A stretch of 64,000 bases of DNA, taken from NCBI RefSeq assembly GCF_010692745.1, contig NZ_JAAHTB010000003.1, positions 124,001 to 188,000 on the forward strand, written 5' to 3'. Under the pieces are notes generated by a model that saw only the letters and a list, made by a program, of their open reading frames with translations, made no database searches and was not told where the DNA came from. How positions within the stretch are numbered: position 1 is the stretch's first letter; each line of letters starts with the position of its first letter. The position numbers and the translations under genes are program-made. Shown here one piece after another: positions 1 through 19,806 of the stretch. The DNA is from Methylobacterium sp. BTF04. Its GTDB lineage: Bacteria > Pseudomonadota > Alphaproteobacteria > Rhizobiales > Beijerinckiaceae.

Positions 1-207
<207 letters not shown>

Positions 208-275
208 GGCACTGCGATGGGCCGCACTGGCCCATCATCGTCCGTCGGGTCCATTCGGACCTGACGGCACCGATG

Positions 276-299
276 GCCCGCGGGTTTGCGCCCGCGGGC
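276..299 (+). terminator. Hairpin between rplL and rpoB, probable attenuator
   Basis: A perfect 9-bp stem (GCCCGCGGG / CCCGCGGGC) closes a 6-base loop TTTGCG. No T-run follows, so it is not a full intrinsic terminator. In many bacteria a partial terminator at this place lowers rpoBC expression relative to the ribosomal proteins. That role here is inferred from position. Confidence 0.5.
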
Positions 300-456
300 T
301 ATGGTCGCTTCCGGCGACCGAACCGGTCCGGCAACGGGCCACGTGATTTTCAGTTCGGGTGGGCGGCGTCCGGCGGGGCGCGTTCATCGCCTGGTTGCGG
401 GAGGCACGAGCCTTCCCCGGGCACCCGGTACGCGGGATGTAGGAGCGAGGTCACCC

Positions 457-4581
<4,125 letters not shown>

Positions 4582-4597
4582 CCACCACGACACGCTC

Positions 4598-4622
4598 CCG
4601 CGCCGGCTTCGTGCCGGCGCGG
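4598..4622 (+). terminator. Hairpin between rpoB and rpoC without T-run
   Basis: A 10-bp stem built on GCGCCGGC / GCCGGCGC encloses the loop TTCGT just after the rpoB stop. There is no T-tract, so it is more likely an mRNA-stabilising or processing hairpin than a terminator. The rest of the 175-base gap shows nothing else I can name. Confidence 0.35.
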
Positions 4623-4756
4623 TGCGAGCGGGGAGGGGCAGTGCCTCCCGACGTCGAGACGGCTAGCGGCGACCCGGCCGGTCGCAGCGCCGAATGCGTT
4701 TTCAGTACGCGGTCAGCCCCTCGGCGGAGGGCGCGCCTCGTCAGCAGGAGTAGATC

Positions 4757-8965
<4,209 letters not shown>

Positions 8966-8994
8966 GTCTTCCAGCATCACGGGATCGATCAGCG

Positions 8995-9028
8995 AAGGGC
9001 GGCCAGCGATGGCCGCCCTTCCTCGTTT
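8995..9028 (+). terminator. Rho-independent terminator after rpoC
   Basis: A perfect 11-bp stem (AAGGGCGGCCA / TGGCCGCCCTT) with the tetraloop GCGA is followed by CCTCGTTT, 30 bases after the rpoC stop. It ends the rpoBC transcript and separates it from the str operon. Confidence 0.85.
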
Positions 9029-9439
9029 CAGGGAATGCACCACGCCGTCCACGGACCAGCGGTCCTCAATCGGGCGTTAACCGACGATCCGGTGCAAGTT
9101 TCTCACCTGCAAGGATTGACGTTCGGGCAGTCCCCGCATAGAAGCACGCCACTCCGGCACATCAGCAGGACATAGCGAGTCGGGGCTTACGGGCCCGCAG
9201 CCACTCGCTCGTCCCGCCCGGGTACTCACATCGACTGACATTCTTGTCAGATCAGTAGGTACGAGCGCGCCGTAGGGCGTGATCCTCTGCCGAACGCGCG
9301 CCACGGGTCATCACCGACCCATGGCGCATATTCGTTTTGCCGATCTTCTCCCGGAGATCTGCGGTGGCCCGGAAACGGACCGCTTCGTGAAGTCGAACAT
9401 GGGATCGCGCCTCCGCGGTCCAGATGAAGAGGGCAGAGT
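9029..9439 (+). other. 411-base leader between rpoC terminator and rpsL
   Basis: I see no convincing coding frame here. The stretch holds a candidate promoter (TTGACG at 9116-9121 with a weak ATAGAA-like -10) and, nearer rpsL, a dyad CTGACA-TTCT-TGTCAG at 9235-9250. It probably contains the promoter and a long 5' untranslated leader of the str operon. Confidence 0.5.
9116..9144 (+). promoter_or_regulatory. Candidate sigma-70 promoter of the str operon
   Basis: TTGACG at 9116-9121 matches the alphaproteobacterial -35 box. After 15-17 bases comes CATAGAAG, a poor match to a -10 box. It lies downstream of the rpoC terminator and upstream of rpsL, where a promoter is expected. The -10 is weak, so the call is tentative. 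Confidence 0.35.
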
Positions 9440-9811
9440 ATGCCGACGATCAACCAGCTGATCGCCCAGCCGCGTAAGGCGCAGAAGAGCCGCAACAAGG
9501 TGCCGGCGCTCGACGCCTGCCCGCAGAAGCGTGGCGTCTGCACCCGCGTCTACACGACGACCCCGAAGAAGCCGAACTCGGCGCTTCGTAAGGTCGCGAA
9601 GGTTCGCCTCACCAATGGCTTCGAAGTCATCGGTTACATCCCGGGCGAGGGCCATAACCTTCAGGAGCACTCCGTGGTGATGATCCGCGGCGGCCGTGTG
9701 AAGGATTTGCCCGGCGTTCGCTACCACATCCTCCGCGGCGTGCTCGACACGCAGGGCGTCAAGGGTCGTAAGCAGCGCCGTTCGAAGTACGGCGCCAAGC
9801 GCCCGAAGTAA
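9440..9811 (+). CDS. rpsL: 30S ribosomal protein S12
   Basis: S12 sits at the decoding centre of the 30S subunit and controls accuracy. The 123-residue length is normal. The signatures [17 protein letters not shown] and [13 protein letters not shown] are present, and the two lysines whose mutation gives streptomycin resistance in other bacteria are the wild-type Lys here. It is the first gene of the str operon, with a purine-rich AGAGGGCAGAG before the ATG, and is followed by rpsG after about 100 bases. Confidence 0.99.
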   Translation: MPTINQLIAQPRKAQKSRNKVPALDACPQKRGVCTRVYTTTPKKPNSALRKVAKVRLTNGFEVIGYIPGEGHNLQEHSVVMIRGGRVKDLPGVRYHILRGVLDTQGVKGRKQRRSKYGAKRPK

Positions 9812-9912
9812 GATATTCGCGCACCCCGTAAGGATGCCGCCGGCCTCGATGAGGTTCGAGGCGGCCTGCGCGGGGTGGTTTCAAGACCATACGATCTAAG
9901 ACGGAGCGAGCG

Positions 9913-10383
9913 ATGTCCCGCCGCCATTCTGCCGAAAAGCGCGAAATCATCCCGGACGCCAAGTACGGCGATATCGTCCTGACCAAGTTCATGAATTCGA
10001 TCATGTACGAGGGCAAGAAGTCCATTGCCGAAGGCATCGTCTACGGTGCGTTCGACATCGTCGAGAACCGCGCCCGTGCGAACCCCATCGAGGTGTTCCG
10101 CGCCGCACTCGAGAACGTCGCTCCGGCGATCGAGGTTCGCTCCCGCCGCGTCGGTGGCGCCACCTACCAGGTTCCGGTCGAGGTTCGCACCGAGCGCCGT
10201 CAGGCGCTGGCCATTCGTTGGCTGATCCAGGCCGCCCGCGGCCGCAACGACCGCACCATGGTCGAGCGCCTGTCGGCCGAACTTCTGGACGCCGCCAACA
10301 ACCGCGGCAACGCCGTGAAGAAGCGGGAAGACACGCACCGGATGGCTGAAGCCAACCGCGCCTTCTCGCACTACCGCTGGTAA
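9913..10383 (+). CDS. rpsG: 30S ribosomal protein S7
   Basis: S7 organises the head of the 30S subunit and contacts E-site tRNA. The 156-residue length is standard. It begins [20 protein letters not shown] and contains the conserved [11 protein letters not shown] and RAFSHYRW ends. GGAGCGAG precedes the ATG. In other bacteria S7 represses its own operon by binding the rpsL-rpsG spacer; the 100-base spacer here contains an interrupted dyad around GCCGGCCTCGATGAGGTTCG, so similar control is possible but unproven. Confidence 0.99.
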   Translation: MSRRHSAEKREIIPDAKYGDIVLTKFMNSIMYEGKKSIAEGIVYGAFDIVENRARANPIEVFRAALENVAPAIEVRSRRVGGATYQVPVEVRTERRQALAIRWLIQAARGRNDRTMVERLSAELLDAANNRGNAVKKREDTHRMAEANRAFSHYRW

Positions 10384-10413
10384 GCGGACCCGGACCCTTT
10401 CAGGAGCAATCCG

Positions 10414-12489
10414 ATGCCCCGCACGCACGCGATCGAGGACTACCGCAACTTCGGCATCATGGCTCACATTGATGCTGGCAAGACCACGACCACCGAGCGG
10501 ATCCTGTACTACACCGGCAAGTCCCATAAGATCGGCGAAGTCCATGACGGCGCCGCGACCATGGATTGGATGACGCAGGAGCAGGAGCGTGGCATCACGA
10601 TCACGTCGGCTGCCACGACGTGCTTCTGGCGCGACAAGCGCCTGAACATCATCGACACCCCCGGCCACGTCGACTTCACCATCGAAGTCGAGCGTTCGCT
10701 GCGTGTGCTCGACGGCGCCGTGTGCGTGCTCGACGGCAACCAGGGCGTCGAGCCCCAGACCGAGACCGTCTGGCGCCAGGCCGACAAGTACGACGTGCCG
10801 CGCATCGTGTTCGTCAACAAGATGGACAAGATCGGCGCCGACTTCTTCAAATGCGTCGCCGACATCATCGATCGCGTCGCTGGCAAGCCGGTGTGCCTGC
10901 AGCTGCCGATCGGCGCCGAGACGTCCTTCAAGGGCGTCATCGATCTGATCAAGATGAAGGCCGTCGTCTGGACCTCCGAGAAGCTCGGCGCCGAGTTCGC
11001 CGAAGTCGAGATCCCGGACGACCTCGCCGACCAGGCCGCGGAATACCGCATCAAGCTGGTCGAAGCCTGCGTCGAGATGGATGACGACGCCATGGCCGCG
11101 TATCTCGACGGTGTCGAGCCGGACATCGCGACGATGCATCGCCTCGTTCGTACGGCCGTGCAGCGCCGCGCCTTCCATCCGGTGCTGTGTGGTTCGGCCT
11201 TCAAGAACAAGGGCGTTCAGCCCCTGCTCGACGCGGTCGTCGAGTACCTGCCGTCTCCCGCCGATCGCGGCGAGATCAAGGGCATCGACTTCAAGACCGA
11301 GGAAGAGACCGTTCGGCATCCCACCGATACCGATCCCTTCTCCATGCTCGCCTTCAAGATCATGGACGATCCCCACGTCGGGACGATCACGTTCTGCCGC
11401 GTCTATTCCGGCAAGATCGAGTCGGGCGCCAACGTCATCAATTCGACCCGCGACAAGAAAGAGCGTGTCGGTCGGATGCTGTTGATGCACGCCAACAACC
11501 GCGAGGACGTCAAGGAAGCCTTCACGGGCGACATCGTCGCCTTGGCCGGCCTTAAGGACACCCGCACGGGTGACACCCTCTGCGATCCGCAGAAGGCCGT
11601 CATCCTCGAGAAGATGGAATTCCCCGAGCCCGTCATCGAGATCGCCGTCGAGCCCAAGTCGAAGGCCGATCAGGAGAAGCTCGGTATCGCACTCGCCAAG
11701 CTCGCCGCCGAGGATCCGTCGTTCCGGGTCTCGACGGACCAAGAGTCCGGCCAGACCATTCTTCGCGGGATGGGCGAGCTCCACCTCGACATCAAGGTCG
11801 ACATCCTGCGCCGCACCTACATGGTCGACGCGAATATCGGTCAACCGCAGGTGGCGTATCGTGAGAAGCTCACGAAGCGCACCGAGATCGACTACACCCA
11901 CAAGAAGCAGACCGGCGGTACCGGTCAGTTCGCCCGGGTGAAGTTCGTGGTGGAGCCCAACGAGCCCGGCAAGGGCTTCGAGTTCTCCTCGAAGATCATC
12001 GGCGGCACGGTGCCCAAGGAATACATCCCGGGCGTCGAAAAGGGCCTCAACTCGGTGCTCGGCGCCGGCATCCTAGCGGGCTTCCCGGTGGTCGACATCA
12101 AGGTCGAGCTCATCGACGGCGCCTACCACGACGTCGATTCCTCGGCGCTCGCCTTCGAGATCGCGTCCCGCGCCGCTCTGCGCGAAGCGCTCCAGAAGGG
12201 TGGCTCGGTGTTGCTCGAGCCGGTGATGAAGGTCGAGGTCGTCTCGCCGGAAGAGTATACCGGTTCGGTGATCGGCGATCTGAATTCCCGCCGCGGCCAG
12301 ATCCAGGGCCAGGACATGCGCGGCAATGCGAACGTCATCAACGCGATGGTGCCGCTGGCCAACATGTTCGGCTACGTGAACCAGCTCCGGTCCTTCTCCC
12401 AGGGCCGCGCCAACTTCACGATGCAATTCGACCATTACGAAGAGGTGCCGCGCGGCGAGGCCGAGAAGGTCGTCGCGAAGTACGCTTAA
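10414..12489 (+). CDS. fusA: Translation elongation factor G
   Basis: EF-G is the GTPase that drives translocation of tRNA and mRNA. The protein has 691 residues, normal for the family. The GTP-binding motifs are clear: [19 protein letters not shown] (P-loop), [12 protein letters not shown] (switch), DTPGHVDFT and NKMDK. Domains II to V follow, including the domain IV region around [18 protein letters not shown]. The ATG at 10414 has AGGAGC in front. It lies 30 bases after rpsG and 63 bases before tuf. Confidence 0.99.
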   Translation: MPRTHAIEDYRNFGIMAHIDAGKTTTTERILYYTGKSHKIGEVHDGAATMDWMTQEQERGITITSAATTCFWRDKRLNIIDTPGHVDFTIEVERSLRVLDGAVCVLDGNQGVEPQTETVWRQADKYDVPRIVFVNKMDKIGADFFKCVADIIDRVAGKPVCLQLPIGAETSFKGVIDLIKMKAVVWTSEKLGAEFAEVEIPDDLADQAAEYRIKLVEACVEMDDDAMAAYLDGVEPDIATMHRLVRTAVQRRAFHPVLCGSAFKNKGVQPLLDAVVEYLPSPADRGEIKGIDFKTEEETVRHPTDTDPFSMLAFKIMDDPHVGTITFCRVYSGKIESGANVINSTRDKKERVGRMLLMHANNREDVKEAFTGDIVALAGLKDTRTGDTLCDPQKAVILEKMEFPEPVIEIAVEPKSKADQEKLGIALAKLAAEDPSFRVSTDQESGQTILRGMGELHLDIKVDILRRTYMVDANIGQPQVAYREKLTKRTEIDYTHKKQTGGTGQFARVKFVVEPNEPGKGFEFSSKIIGGTVPKEYIPGVEKGLNSVLGAGILAGFPVVDIKVELIDGAYHDVDSSALAFEIASRAALREALQKGGSVLLEPVMKVEVVSPEEYTGSVIGDLNSRRGQIQGQDMRGNANVINAMVPLANMFGYVNQLRSFSQGRANFTMQFDHYEEVPRGEAEKVVAKYA

Positions 12490-12552
12490 GGCTTCCCGCC
12501 TTTTCCGGACCGCAGCAGCATCACCTGAAACATTGAACTGACGGAGGCTACG

Positions 12553-13743
<1,191 letters not shown>

Positions 13744-13781
13744 TCTTCCGTCAAACGGTAACGTCTGCAGGGAACGACAGA

Positions 13782-13805
13782 GGGGCGGGTCCTCGCGCCC
13801 GCCCC
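13782..13805 (+). terminator. Hairpin between tuf and rpsJ
   Basis: An 8-bp GC stem (GGGGCGGG / CCCGCCCC) with an 8-base loop lies in the 88-base gap between tuf and rpsJ. No T-run follows. It may be an incomplete terminator of the str operon or part of the S10 operon leader; the sequence does not decide. Confidence 0.4.
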
Positions 13806-13831
13806 ACCACGTCCCGCCAAGGTTTCAGGTC

Positions 13832-14140
<309 letters not shown>

Positions 14141-14190
14141 GTCCCGCGGGGATTTAGAGCTTACCGTAAATCGCGCGAGGGGAGACACCT

Positions 14191-14931
14191 ATGCGCTCAG
14201 GCGTCATTGCACAGAAGGTCGGCATGACCCGCATCTTTACGGATGCAGGCGAACATGTTCCGGTCACCGTGCTCAAAATCGATCAATGCCAGGTGGTTGC
14301 CCACCGTACCGTCGAGAAGAATGGCTACGTCGCCCTTCAGGTCGGCGTCGGTAAGGCCAAGGTGAAGAACGTGTCGGCTGCCGAGCGCGGCCGGTTCGCG
14401 ATCGCCAAGGTCGAGCCCAAGCAGAAACTTGCCGAGTTTCGGGTCAGCGAAGACAAGCTGATCCCGGTCGGTGCCGAAATCACTGCGGATCACTTCATCC
14501 CCGGTCAGTTCGTCGACGTGACGGGCACGACCACGGGTAAGGGCTTTGCCGGTGGTATGAAGCGCTGGAACTTCGGCGGTCTTCGCGCCACCCACGGCGT
14601 CTCCGTCTCGCACCGTTCGATCGGTTCGACCGGTGGCCGCCAGGACCCGGGCAAGACCTTCAAGAACAAGAAGATGCCCGGTCACATGGGTGTCGATCGG
14701 GTCACCACCCAGAACCTGCGCGTCGTGCGCACGGATCCTGAGCGTGGCCTCATCCTCGTCGAAGGCGCCGTCCCCGGTGTCGCCGGCGGCTGGATCCAGA
14801 TCCGCGACGCGGTGAAGCGCAAGCTCCCCGCGGATGTGCCGCAGCCGGGCAAGTTCCGTGAGCAGGGTGCTTCGGCCCCCGCGACCGAAGCGCCGGCCCC
14901 CGAGGCTCCCGCTTCCGAGGAGAACGCGTGA
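14191..14931 (+). CDS. rplC: 50S ribosomal protein L3
   Basis: L3 is an early assembly protein reaching toward the peptidyl transferase centre. The signature block [21 protein letters not shown] is present, including the region whose Gln is methylated in other bacteria ([20 protein letters not shown]). At 246 residues it is longer than the E. coli protein because of an Ala/Pro/Glu-rich tail ([16 protein letters not shown]), common in alphaproteobacteria. GAGGGGAGA precedes the ATG. Its TGA overlaps the rplD ATG by one base. Confidence 0.99.
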   Translation: MRSGVIAQKVGMTRIFTDAGEHVPVTVLKIDQCQVVAHRTVEKNGYVALQVGVGKAKVKNVSAAERGRFAIAKVEPKQKLAEFRVSEDKLIPVGAEITADHFIPGQFVDVTGTTTGKGFAGGMKRWNFGGLRATHGVSVSHRSIGSTGGRQDPGKTFKNKKMPGHMGVDRVTTQNLRVVRTDPERGLILVEGAVPGVAGGWIQIRDAVKRKLPADVPQPGKFREQGASAPATEAPAPEAPASEENA

Positions 14932-15551
14932 TGAAGCTCGATATCACCACCCTCGACGGTGCCGGAGCCGGTTCCGTCGAACTGGACGAGACCATCTTCG
15001 GTCTCGAGCCGCGCGTCGACCTTCTTCAGCGCATGGTGCGTTGGCAGCTTGCCAAGCGTCAGGCCGGAACCCACGCGGTCAAGAACCGCTCGGACGTCAA
15101 CCGGACGCGCAAGAAGCTCTACAAGCAGAAGGGCACCGGTAATGCCCGTCACGGCGCCGCCTCCGCTCCGCAGTTCCGCGGCGGTGGACGTGCCTTCGGT
15201 CCGGTCGTGCGCAGCCATGCCCACGATCTGCCCAAGAAGGTCCGCGCCCTGGCCCTGAAGCACGCGCTGTCTTCGAAGGTGAAGGATTCGACCCTCATCA
15301 TCGTCGACGACGTGAAGCTGGAAGACGGCAAGACCAAGAACTTGGTCGAGCGTTTCGAGAAGATGGGCCTGTCGAGCGCGCTGATCATCAGCGGTGCCGA
15401 GGTCGACGTGAACTTCGGTCGCGCCGCCCGCAACATCCCGCAGATCGACGTGCTGCCGATCCAGGGCATCAACGTGTACGACATCCTGCGTCGCGACAAG
15501 CTCGTGCTGACGCGCGCAGCGATCGATGCGCTGGAGGCGCGTTTCAAATGA
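14931..15551 (+). CDS. rplD: 50S ribosomal protein L4
   Basis: L4 lines the exit tunnel with L22. The start is taken as the ATG at 14931, which shares its A with the rplC stop (TGATG); a GTG three bases earlier would add one residue. GAGGAG lies before it. The protein is 206 residues, with [20 protein letters not shown] and the tunnel-loop sequence [17 protein letters not shown]. It overlaps rplW by four bases (ATGA). L4 is the autogenous repressor of this operon in gamma-proteobacteria; nothing here shows whether that holds. Confidence 0.98.
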   Translation: MKLDITTLDGAGAGSVELDETIFGLEPRVDLLQRMVRWQLAKRQAGTHAVKNRSDVNRTRKKLYKQKGTGNARHGAASAPQFRGGGRAFGPVVRSHAHDLPKKVRALALKHALSSKVKDSTLIIVDDVKLEDGKTKNLVERFEKMGLSSALIISGAEVDVNFGRAARNIPQIDVLPIQGINVYDILRRDKLVLTRAAIDALEARFK

Positions 15552-15844
15552 GTGCCGATCCGCGCCACTACGATATCATCGTCTCCCCCGTGATCACGGA
15601 GAAGGCGACGAACCTGACCGAGCAGAACAAGGTCGTGTTCCGCGTTTCGCCCAAAGCGACGAAGCCGCAGATCAAGGAAGCGGTCGAGAAGCTGTTCGAC
15701 GTGAAGGTGACTGGCGTGAATACGCTCGTTACCAAGGGCAAGAAGAAGATTTTCCGCGGGCTTCGCGGACAGCGCTCGGACGTGAAAAAAGCGATCGTGA
15801 CCCTCGCCGAGGGTGAAACGATCGATGTCACGACCGGCCTCTGA
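15548..15844 (+). CDS. rplW: 50S ribosomal protein L23
   Basis: L23 sits beside the tunnel exit and is the docking site for trigger factor and the signal recognition particle. The 98-residue protein has the family core [16 protein letters not shown] and [16 protein letters not shown]. Its ATG overlaps the rplD stop (ATGA), which indicates translational coupling. Confidence 0.99.
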   Translation: MSADPRHYDIIVSPVITEKATNLTEQNKVVFRVSPKATKPQIKEAVEKLFDVKVTGVNTLVTKGKKKIFRGLRGQRSDVKKAIVTLAEGETIDVTTGL

Positions 15845-15871
15845 GACAAGTCGGGTTAAGGATTACCACCG

Positions 15872-16708
15872 ATGGCCTTGAAGACATTCAAACCGGTCAC
15901 GCCGAGCCTTCGCCAGCTCGTGCTCGTCGACCGCCGTGAGCTCTACAAGGGCAAGCCGGTCAAGAAGCTCACCGAGGGCAAGTCGTCGTCCGGCGGCCGC
16001 AACAACCTCGGTCGCATCACCGTCCGCTTCCGCGGCGGTGGTCACAAGCGCACCCTGCGTAACGTCGACTTCAAGCGTCGCGAGCAGATGGGTGTGAGCG
16101 CCACCGTCGAGCGGATCGAGTACGATCCGAACCGCACGGCGTTCATCGCCCTGATCAGCTTCCCCGATGGCAAGCAGAGCTACATCATCGCTCCGCAGCG
16201 CCTCTCGCCCGGTGACAAGGTCGTCGCCGCCGAGCAGGTCGACATCAAGCCGGGCAACGCGGCGCCGGTCGGCAGCATGCCGGTGGGCACGATCGTCCAC
16301 AACGTCGAGCTCAAGATCGGCAAGGGCGGCGCGATCGCCCGCTCCGCCGGCAACTACGCTCAGATCGTCGGGCGCGACCAGGGTTACGTCACCCTGCGCC
16401 TGAACTCGGGCGAGCAGCGCCTGGTCCATGGTCAGTGCTTCGCCAGTGTCGGCGCGGTGTCGAACCCGGACCACATGAACATCTCGCTCGGCAAGGCCGG
16501 CCGCAACCGCTGGCTCGGCAGACGCCCGCACGTTCGCGGTGTTGCCATGAACCCGGTCGACCACCCGCACGGCGGCGGCGAGGGACGTACATCAGGCGGC
16601 CGTAATCCGGTCACGCCCTGGGGCGTTCCCACGAAGGGGAAGAAGACCCGGTCCAACAAGCGGACCGACGTCTTCATCTTGTCCAGCCGTCATAACCGTA
16701 AGAAGTAA
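15872..16708 (+). CDS. rplB: 50S ribosomal protein L2
   Basis: L2 is a large core protein next to the peptidyl transferase centre. It has 278 residues, with [19 protein letters not shown] near the N-terminus and the highly conserved [17 protein letters not shown] block, whose His is essential in other bacteria, near the C-terminus. It lies 27 bases after rplW and 5 bases before rpsS. Confidence 0.99.
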   Translation: MALKTFKPVTPSLRQLVLVDRRELYKGKPVKKLTEGKSSSGGRNNLGRITVRFRGGGHKRTLRNVDFKRREQMGVSATVERIEYDPNRTAFIALISFPDGKQSYIIAPQRLSPGDKVVAAEQVDIKPGNAAPVGSMPVGTIVHNVELKIGKGGAIARSAGNYAQIVGRDQGYVTLRLNSGEQRLVHGQCFASVGAVSNPDHMNISLGKAGRNRWLGRRPHVRGVAMNPVDHPHGGGEGRTSGGRNPVTPWGVPTKGKKTRSNKRTDVFILSSRHNRKK

Positions 16709-16713
16709 CGCCC

Positions 16714-16992
16714 ATGGCACGCTCGCTCTGGAAGGGGCCGTTCATCGACGGCTACCTCCTCAAGAAGGCTGAGACCGCGCGCGGATCCAGCCGCAACGAA
16801 GTCATCAAGATCTGGAGCCGTCGCTCCACGATCCTGCCGCAGTTCGTCGGGCTCACCTTCGGTGTGCACAATGGACAGAAGCACATCCCGGTCTACGTTT
16901 CCGAGGAAATGGTCGGTCACAAGTTCGGCGAGTTCTCGCCGACCCGCACCTTCCACGGTCACGCAGCCGACAAGAAGTCGAAGAGGCGCTGA
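16714..16992 (+). CDS. rpsS: 30S ribosomal protein S19
   Basis: S19 binds with S13 in the 30S head near the A-site tRNA. It has 92 residues, begins [18 protein letters not shown], and carries the [20 protein letters not shown] and [12 protein letters not shown] motifs. It is tightly packed between rplB and rplV. Confidence 0.99.
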   Translation: MARSLWKGPFIDGYLLKKAETARGSSRNEVIKIWSRRSTILPQFVGLTFGVHNGQKHIPVYVSEEMVGHKFGEFSPTRTFHGHAADKKSKRR

Positions 16993-16994
16993 TC

Positions 16995-17381
16995 ATGGGC
17001 AAGCCCGCCACTCCCCGCGCGCTCCCCGAGAACGAGGCTCAGGCCGTCGCGTGCATGCTGCGCGTCAGCCCGCAGAAGCTCAATCTCGTCGCGCAGCTCA
17101 TTCGCGGCAAGAAGGTGGAGTCGGCCCTGGCCGACCTCGAATTCTCCCGCAAGCGGATCGCCCGCGAGGTCAAGAAGTGCCTCGAGAGCGCCATCGCCAA
17201 CGCCGAGAACAACCATAACCTGGACGTGGACGATCTCGTCGTCGCCCAGGCGTTCGTCGGTAAGGCCCTCGTGCTCAAGCGTTTCCACGCTCGTGCCCGT
17301 GGCCGCGGCGCCCGCATCCTGAAGCCCTTCGCGAACCTCACCATCGTGGTGCGCGAAGTCCCGACCGCCGAAGCGGCGTGA
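16995..17381 (+). CDS. rplV: 50S ribosomal protein L22
   Basis: L22 lines the narrow part of the exit tunnel. The 128-residue protein has the core [20 protein letters not shown] and the extended loop [18 protein letters not shown]. It follows rpsS by two bases. Confidence 0.99.
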   Translation: MGKPATPRALPENEAQAVACMLRVSPQKLNLVAQLIRGKKVESALADLEFSRKRIAREVKKCLESAIANAENNHNLDVDDLVVAQAFVGKALVLKRFHARARGRGARILKPFANLTIVVREVPTAEAA

Positions 17382-17391
17382 GGAGGACCTG

Positions 17392-18132
17392 ATGGGCCAG
17401 AAAGTCAATCCGATCGGTCTGCGGCTCGGTATCAACCGGACCTGGGACTCCCGCTGGTTCGCCCAGAAGGGTGAATACGCGAAACTCATGCACGAGGACG
17501 TCGCCATCCGCGCCGCCCTCATGAAGCAGCTCAAGCAGGCTGCCGTCTCGAAGATCGTCATCGAGCGTCCGCACCGGAAGTGCCGCGTCACCATTCACTC
17601 GGGTCGTCCGGGCGTGGTGATCGGCAAGAAGGGCGCCGACATCGAGAAGCTGCGCAAGCTCGTCGGCACCCTGACCAAGGCCGACGTGACGATCAACATC
17701 GTCGAGGTGCGCAAGCCCGAGATCGACGCCACTCTGGTGGCCGACTCGATCGCCCAGCAGCTCGAGCGCCGTGTCGCCTTCCGTCGTGCCATGAAGCGCG
17801 CCGTACAGTCGGCCATGCGTCTCGGTGCCGAGGGCATCCGGATCAACTGCTCCGGTCGTCTCGGCGGTGCCGAGATCGCCCGCCAGGAGTGGTACCGCGA
17901 GGGACGCGTTCCCCTGCATACGCTCCGCGCCGATGTCGATTACGGTGTCGCCACCGCCTTCACGACCTACGGGACGTGCGGGATCAAGGTCTGGGTGTTC
18001 AAGGGCGAGATCCTCGAGCACGACCCGATGGCACAGGATAAGAAGGCGCAGGAAGAGGGTGGCCGTTCGGGCGGCCGTCGCGAGCGCGATGGCGAGGGTG
18101 GCCGCGAGCGCGGCCGGCGCGAGCACGCCTAA
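17392..18132 (+). CDS. rpsC: 30S ribosomal protein S3
   Basis: S3 forms part of the mRNA entry channel. It has 246 residues with a KH domain ([19 protein letters not shown]) and the C-terminal domain ending [14 protein letters not shown]. The tail after residue about 220 is Arg/Gly/Glu-rich, typical of alphaproteobacterial S3. GAGGAC precedes the ATG; it starts 10 bases after rplV. Confidence 0.99.
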   Translation: MGQKVNPIGLRLGINRTWDSRWFAQKGEYAKLMHEDVAIRAALMKQLKQAAVSKIVIERPHRKCRVTIHSGRPGVVIGKKGADIEKLRKLVGTLTKADVTINIVEVRKPEIDATLVADSIAQQLERRVAFRRAMKRAVQSAMRLGAEGIRINCSGRLGGAEIARQEWYREGRVPLHTLRADVDYGVATAFTTYGTCGIKVWVFKGEILEHDPMAQDKKAQEEGGRSGGRRERDGEGGRERGRREHA

Positions 18133-18180
18133 CGGCGTGTTCGTGACCCAGTCGCCCTAGAAAGGTATTGAGAGGCTGCC

Positions 18181-18594
18181 ATGTTGCAACCCAAGAAGAC
18201 CAGGTTTCGTAAGCAGTTCAAGGGTCGCATCCACGGTGCGGCCAAGGCTGGCTTCGACCTCAACTTCGGGACCTTTGGCCTGAAGGCCATCGAGCCCGAG
18301 CGCATCACCGCCCGGCAGATCGAGGCGGCTCGCCGCGCGATCACCCGTGAGATGAAGCGTCAGGGTCGTGTCTGGATCCGGATCTTCCCGGACGTTCCGG
18401 TCACGGCCAAGCCCACCGAAGTCCGCATGGGCTCCGGTAAGGGTGCACCCGAGTTCTGGGCTGCCCGCGTGCATCCCGGTCGTATCATGTTCGAAGTCGA
18501 CGGCGTGGCCGAAGACGTTGCGAAGGAGGCCCTGCGCCTCGGCGCAGCGAAGCTTCCGATCCGCACGCGCGTCGTTCAGCGTATCGCTGACTAA
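18181..18594 (+). CDS. rplP: 50S ribosomal protein L16
   Basis: L16 lies near the A-site of the 50S subunit. It has 137 residues, begins [16 protein letters not shown], and contains the [22 protein letters not shown] block; the Arg hydroxylated in some bacteria lies in this region. It is separated from rpsC by 48 bases and from rpmC by 12. Confidence 0.99.
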   Translation: MLQPKKTRFRKQFKGRIHGAAKAGFDLNFGTFGLKAIEPERITARQIEAARRAITREMKRQGRVWIRIFPDVPVTAKPTEVRMGSGKGAPEFWAARVHPGRIMFEVDGVAEDVAKEALRLGAAKLPIRTRVVQRIAD

Positions 18595-18606
18595 GGGGAG
18601 GGGATC

Positions 18607-18822
18607 ATGAAGTCGTCACAGAGACAGTCGGATCTCGCCGCTCTGTCGCCCGATCAGTTGAGCGATGAGCTGCTGAGCCTGAAGAAGGAGCAGTTCAATC
18701 TGCGCTTCCAGGGCGCCACCGGCCAGCTCGAGAACGTCGCGCGCGTCCGTGAAGTCCGCCGCGATATCGCCCGCGTTCGCACCCTCCAGCGTCAGACGAC
18801 GCTGAAGTCCGCGCAGGCTTGA
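18607..18822 (+). CDS. rpmC: 50S ribosomal protein L29
   Basis: L29 is a small helical protein at the tunnel exit. The 71-residue protein contains the family pattern [19 protein letters not shown] followed by a basic helix. It starts with GGGGAGGGG before the ATG and is followed ten bases later by rpsQ. Confidence 0.98.
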   Translation: MKSSQRQSDLAALSPDQLSDELLSLKKEQFNLRFQGATGQLENVARVREVRRDIARVRTLQRQTTLKSAQA

Positions 18823-18832
18823 GGAGTACACC

Positions 18833-19096
18833 ATGCCGAAGCGCGTATTGCAGGGCGTCGTCGTCAGCGACAAGGGCGAGAAGACCATCGTCGTGAAGGT
18901 GGAGCGTCGCTTCACCCACCCGGTGATGAAGAAGACCGTTCGTCGTTCGAAGAACTATCACGCCCACGACGAAACCAACGTCGCCAAGATGGGGCAGACC
19001 GTCTCCATTGAGGAGTGCCGTCCGTTCTCGAAGACCAAGACCTGGAAACTGGTCGAGGCCGGTGCAGCCACGGAAGCGGCCACCACCGAAGCTTGA
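18833..19096 (+). CDS. rpsQ: 30S ribosomal protein S17
   Basis: S17 is a primary 16S rRNA-binding protein. It has 87 residues with the conserved [14 protein letters not shown] and YHAHDETN stretches and an Ala/Thr/Glu tail. It is the last gene of this transcript: a strong intrinsic terminator follows within 25 bases, which breaks the usual direct link to rplN. Confidence 0.99.
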   Translation: MPKRVLQGVVVSDKGEKTIVVKVERRFTHPVMKKTVRRSKNYHAHDETNVAKMGQTVSIEECRPFSKTKTWKLVEAGAATEAATTEA

Positions 19097-19118
19097 TCGT
19101 CATGCACGGTCGTTGAGA

Positions 19119-19146
19119 CGGGCGCAGGATTCTGCGCCCGTTTTTT
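19119..19146 (+). terminator. Strong Rho-independent terminator after rpsQ
   Basis: A perfect 9-bp stem CGGGCGCAG / CTGCGCCCG with loop GATT is followed by six Ts (19141-19146). It is a textbook intrinsic terminator and cuts the S10 operon from the spc operon. Confidence 0.95.
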
Positions 19147-19225
19147 CGTGTCGGATCGACGTGTGAAGCCACCCTCTCCCGAGATGCCATCGCCCATGAT
19201 CCAGAGTGGCGTTTCTGCAACCTAG

Positions 19226-19727
19226 TTGCACATCTCTTTTGAAAGTCTCCGCCAGAGGTCGATCGCAGGGAAGTGGCTCATGCAGGATCACGCGCATCAT
19301 GATGCAGATGTGCTGTTCCTGCTGACCACCAACCGCCCCGACGACATCGAGGAGGCCCTCGCCTCGCGTCCGGGGCGCGTCGAGGAGGCCATCGAGATCA
19401 GCAATCCGGATGCCGCGCCGGACCCGGTTGATCGCCCTCTACGGTGCGGCTCTCGACTTCGCCGACGGCGCCATCGCGGACGCCGTCGCCCTGTCCGAAG
19501 GCGCCAGTGCCGCCTTCGTCAAGGAGACGGTCCGACGCCTAGCCCAGGCCGCGCTCTCCAGCGGGTACGACAACCACGTGGATCGCAGCACCGTGGCGGT
19601 GATTCTCGGGGAGGCGACGGAGAGCGGGAATCGGATCGGCCGCCGAATCGTCGGACTTCCCGGAGCCGTGCAGCGGGCAGGACGCGCGGGCGCGCCGCCA
19701 CTCGACGGCTGCGGCGACGATCTCTGA
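19226..19727 (+). pseudogene. AAA-family ATPase remnant, truncated and frameshifted
   Basis: Two frames together spell the C-terminal half of an AAA ATPase. From about 19286 the first frame reads DADVLFLLTTNRPDDIEEAL then ASRPGRVEEAIEISNPDA, the Walker B-proximal, sensor 1 and arginine-finger region. Near 19410-19420 the coding sense moves by +1 into RLIALYGAALDFADGAIADA and EGASAAFVKETVRRLAQAAL, the helical lid, ending at a TGA at 19725-19727. Removing one base near 19416 would restore a continuous reading. No Walker A motif exists upstream, so the N-terminal half is missing. Start and end are approximate. It cannot make a working ATPase. Confidence 0.8.
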
Positions 19728-19769
19728 GCCGGACGACGCGTGTTTCCCGCTCGGGCACGCGCGTTAGGC

Positions 19770-19806
19770 CTTGCACCGGAATGCCCCCTGGTATAGTGGG
19801 CATTCC
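19770..19806 (+). promoter_or_regulatory. Promoter of the rplN (spc) operon with inverted repeat around the -10
   Basis: CTTGCAC at 19770-19776 can serve as a -35 box and TATAGT at 19792-19797 as a -10 box, with 15-16 bases between. The -10 lies between the arms of a perfect 9-bp inverted repeat, GGAATGCCC (19778-19786) and GGGCATTCC (19798-19806). This promoter is needed because a terminator and a pseudogene separate rplN from rpsQ. Confidence 0.6.

Noticed and set aside
9721..11901. A long minus-strand frame opposite rpsG and fusA
   Set aside because: It overlaps three certain genes and its composition is that of an antisense shadow.
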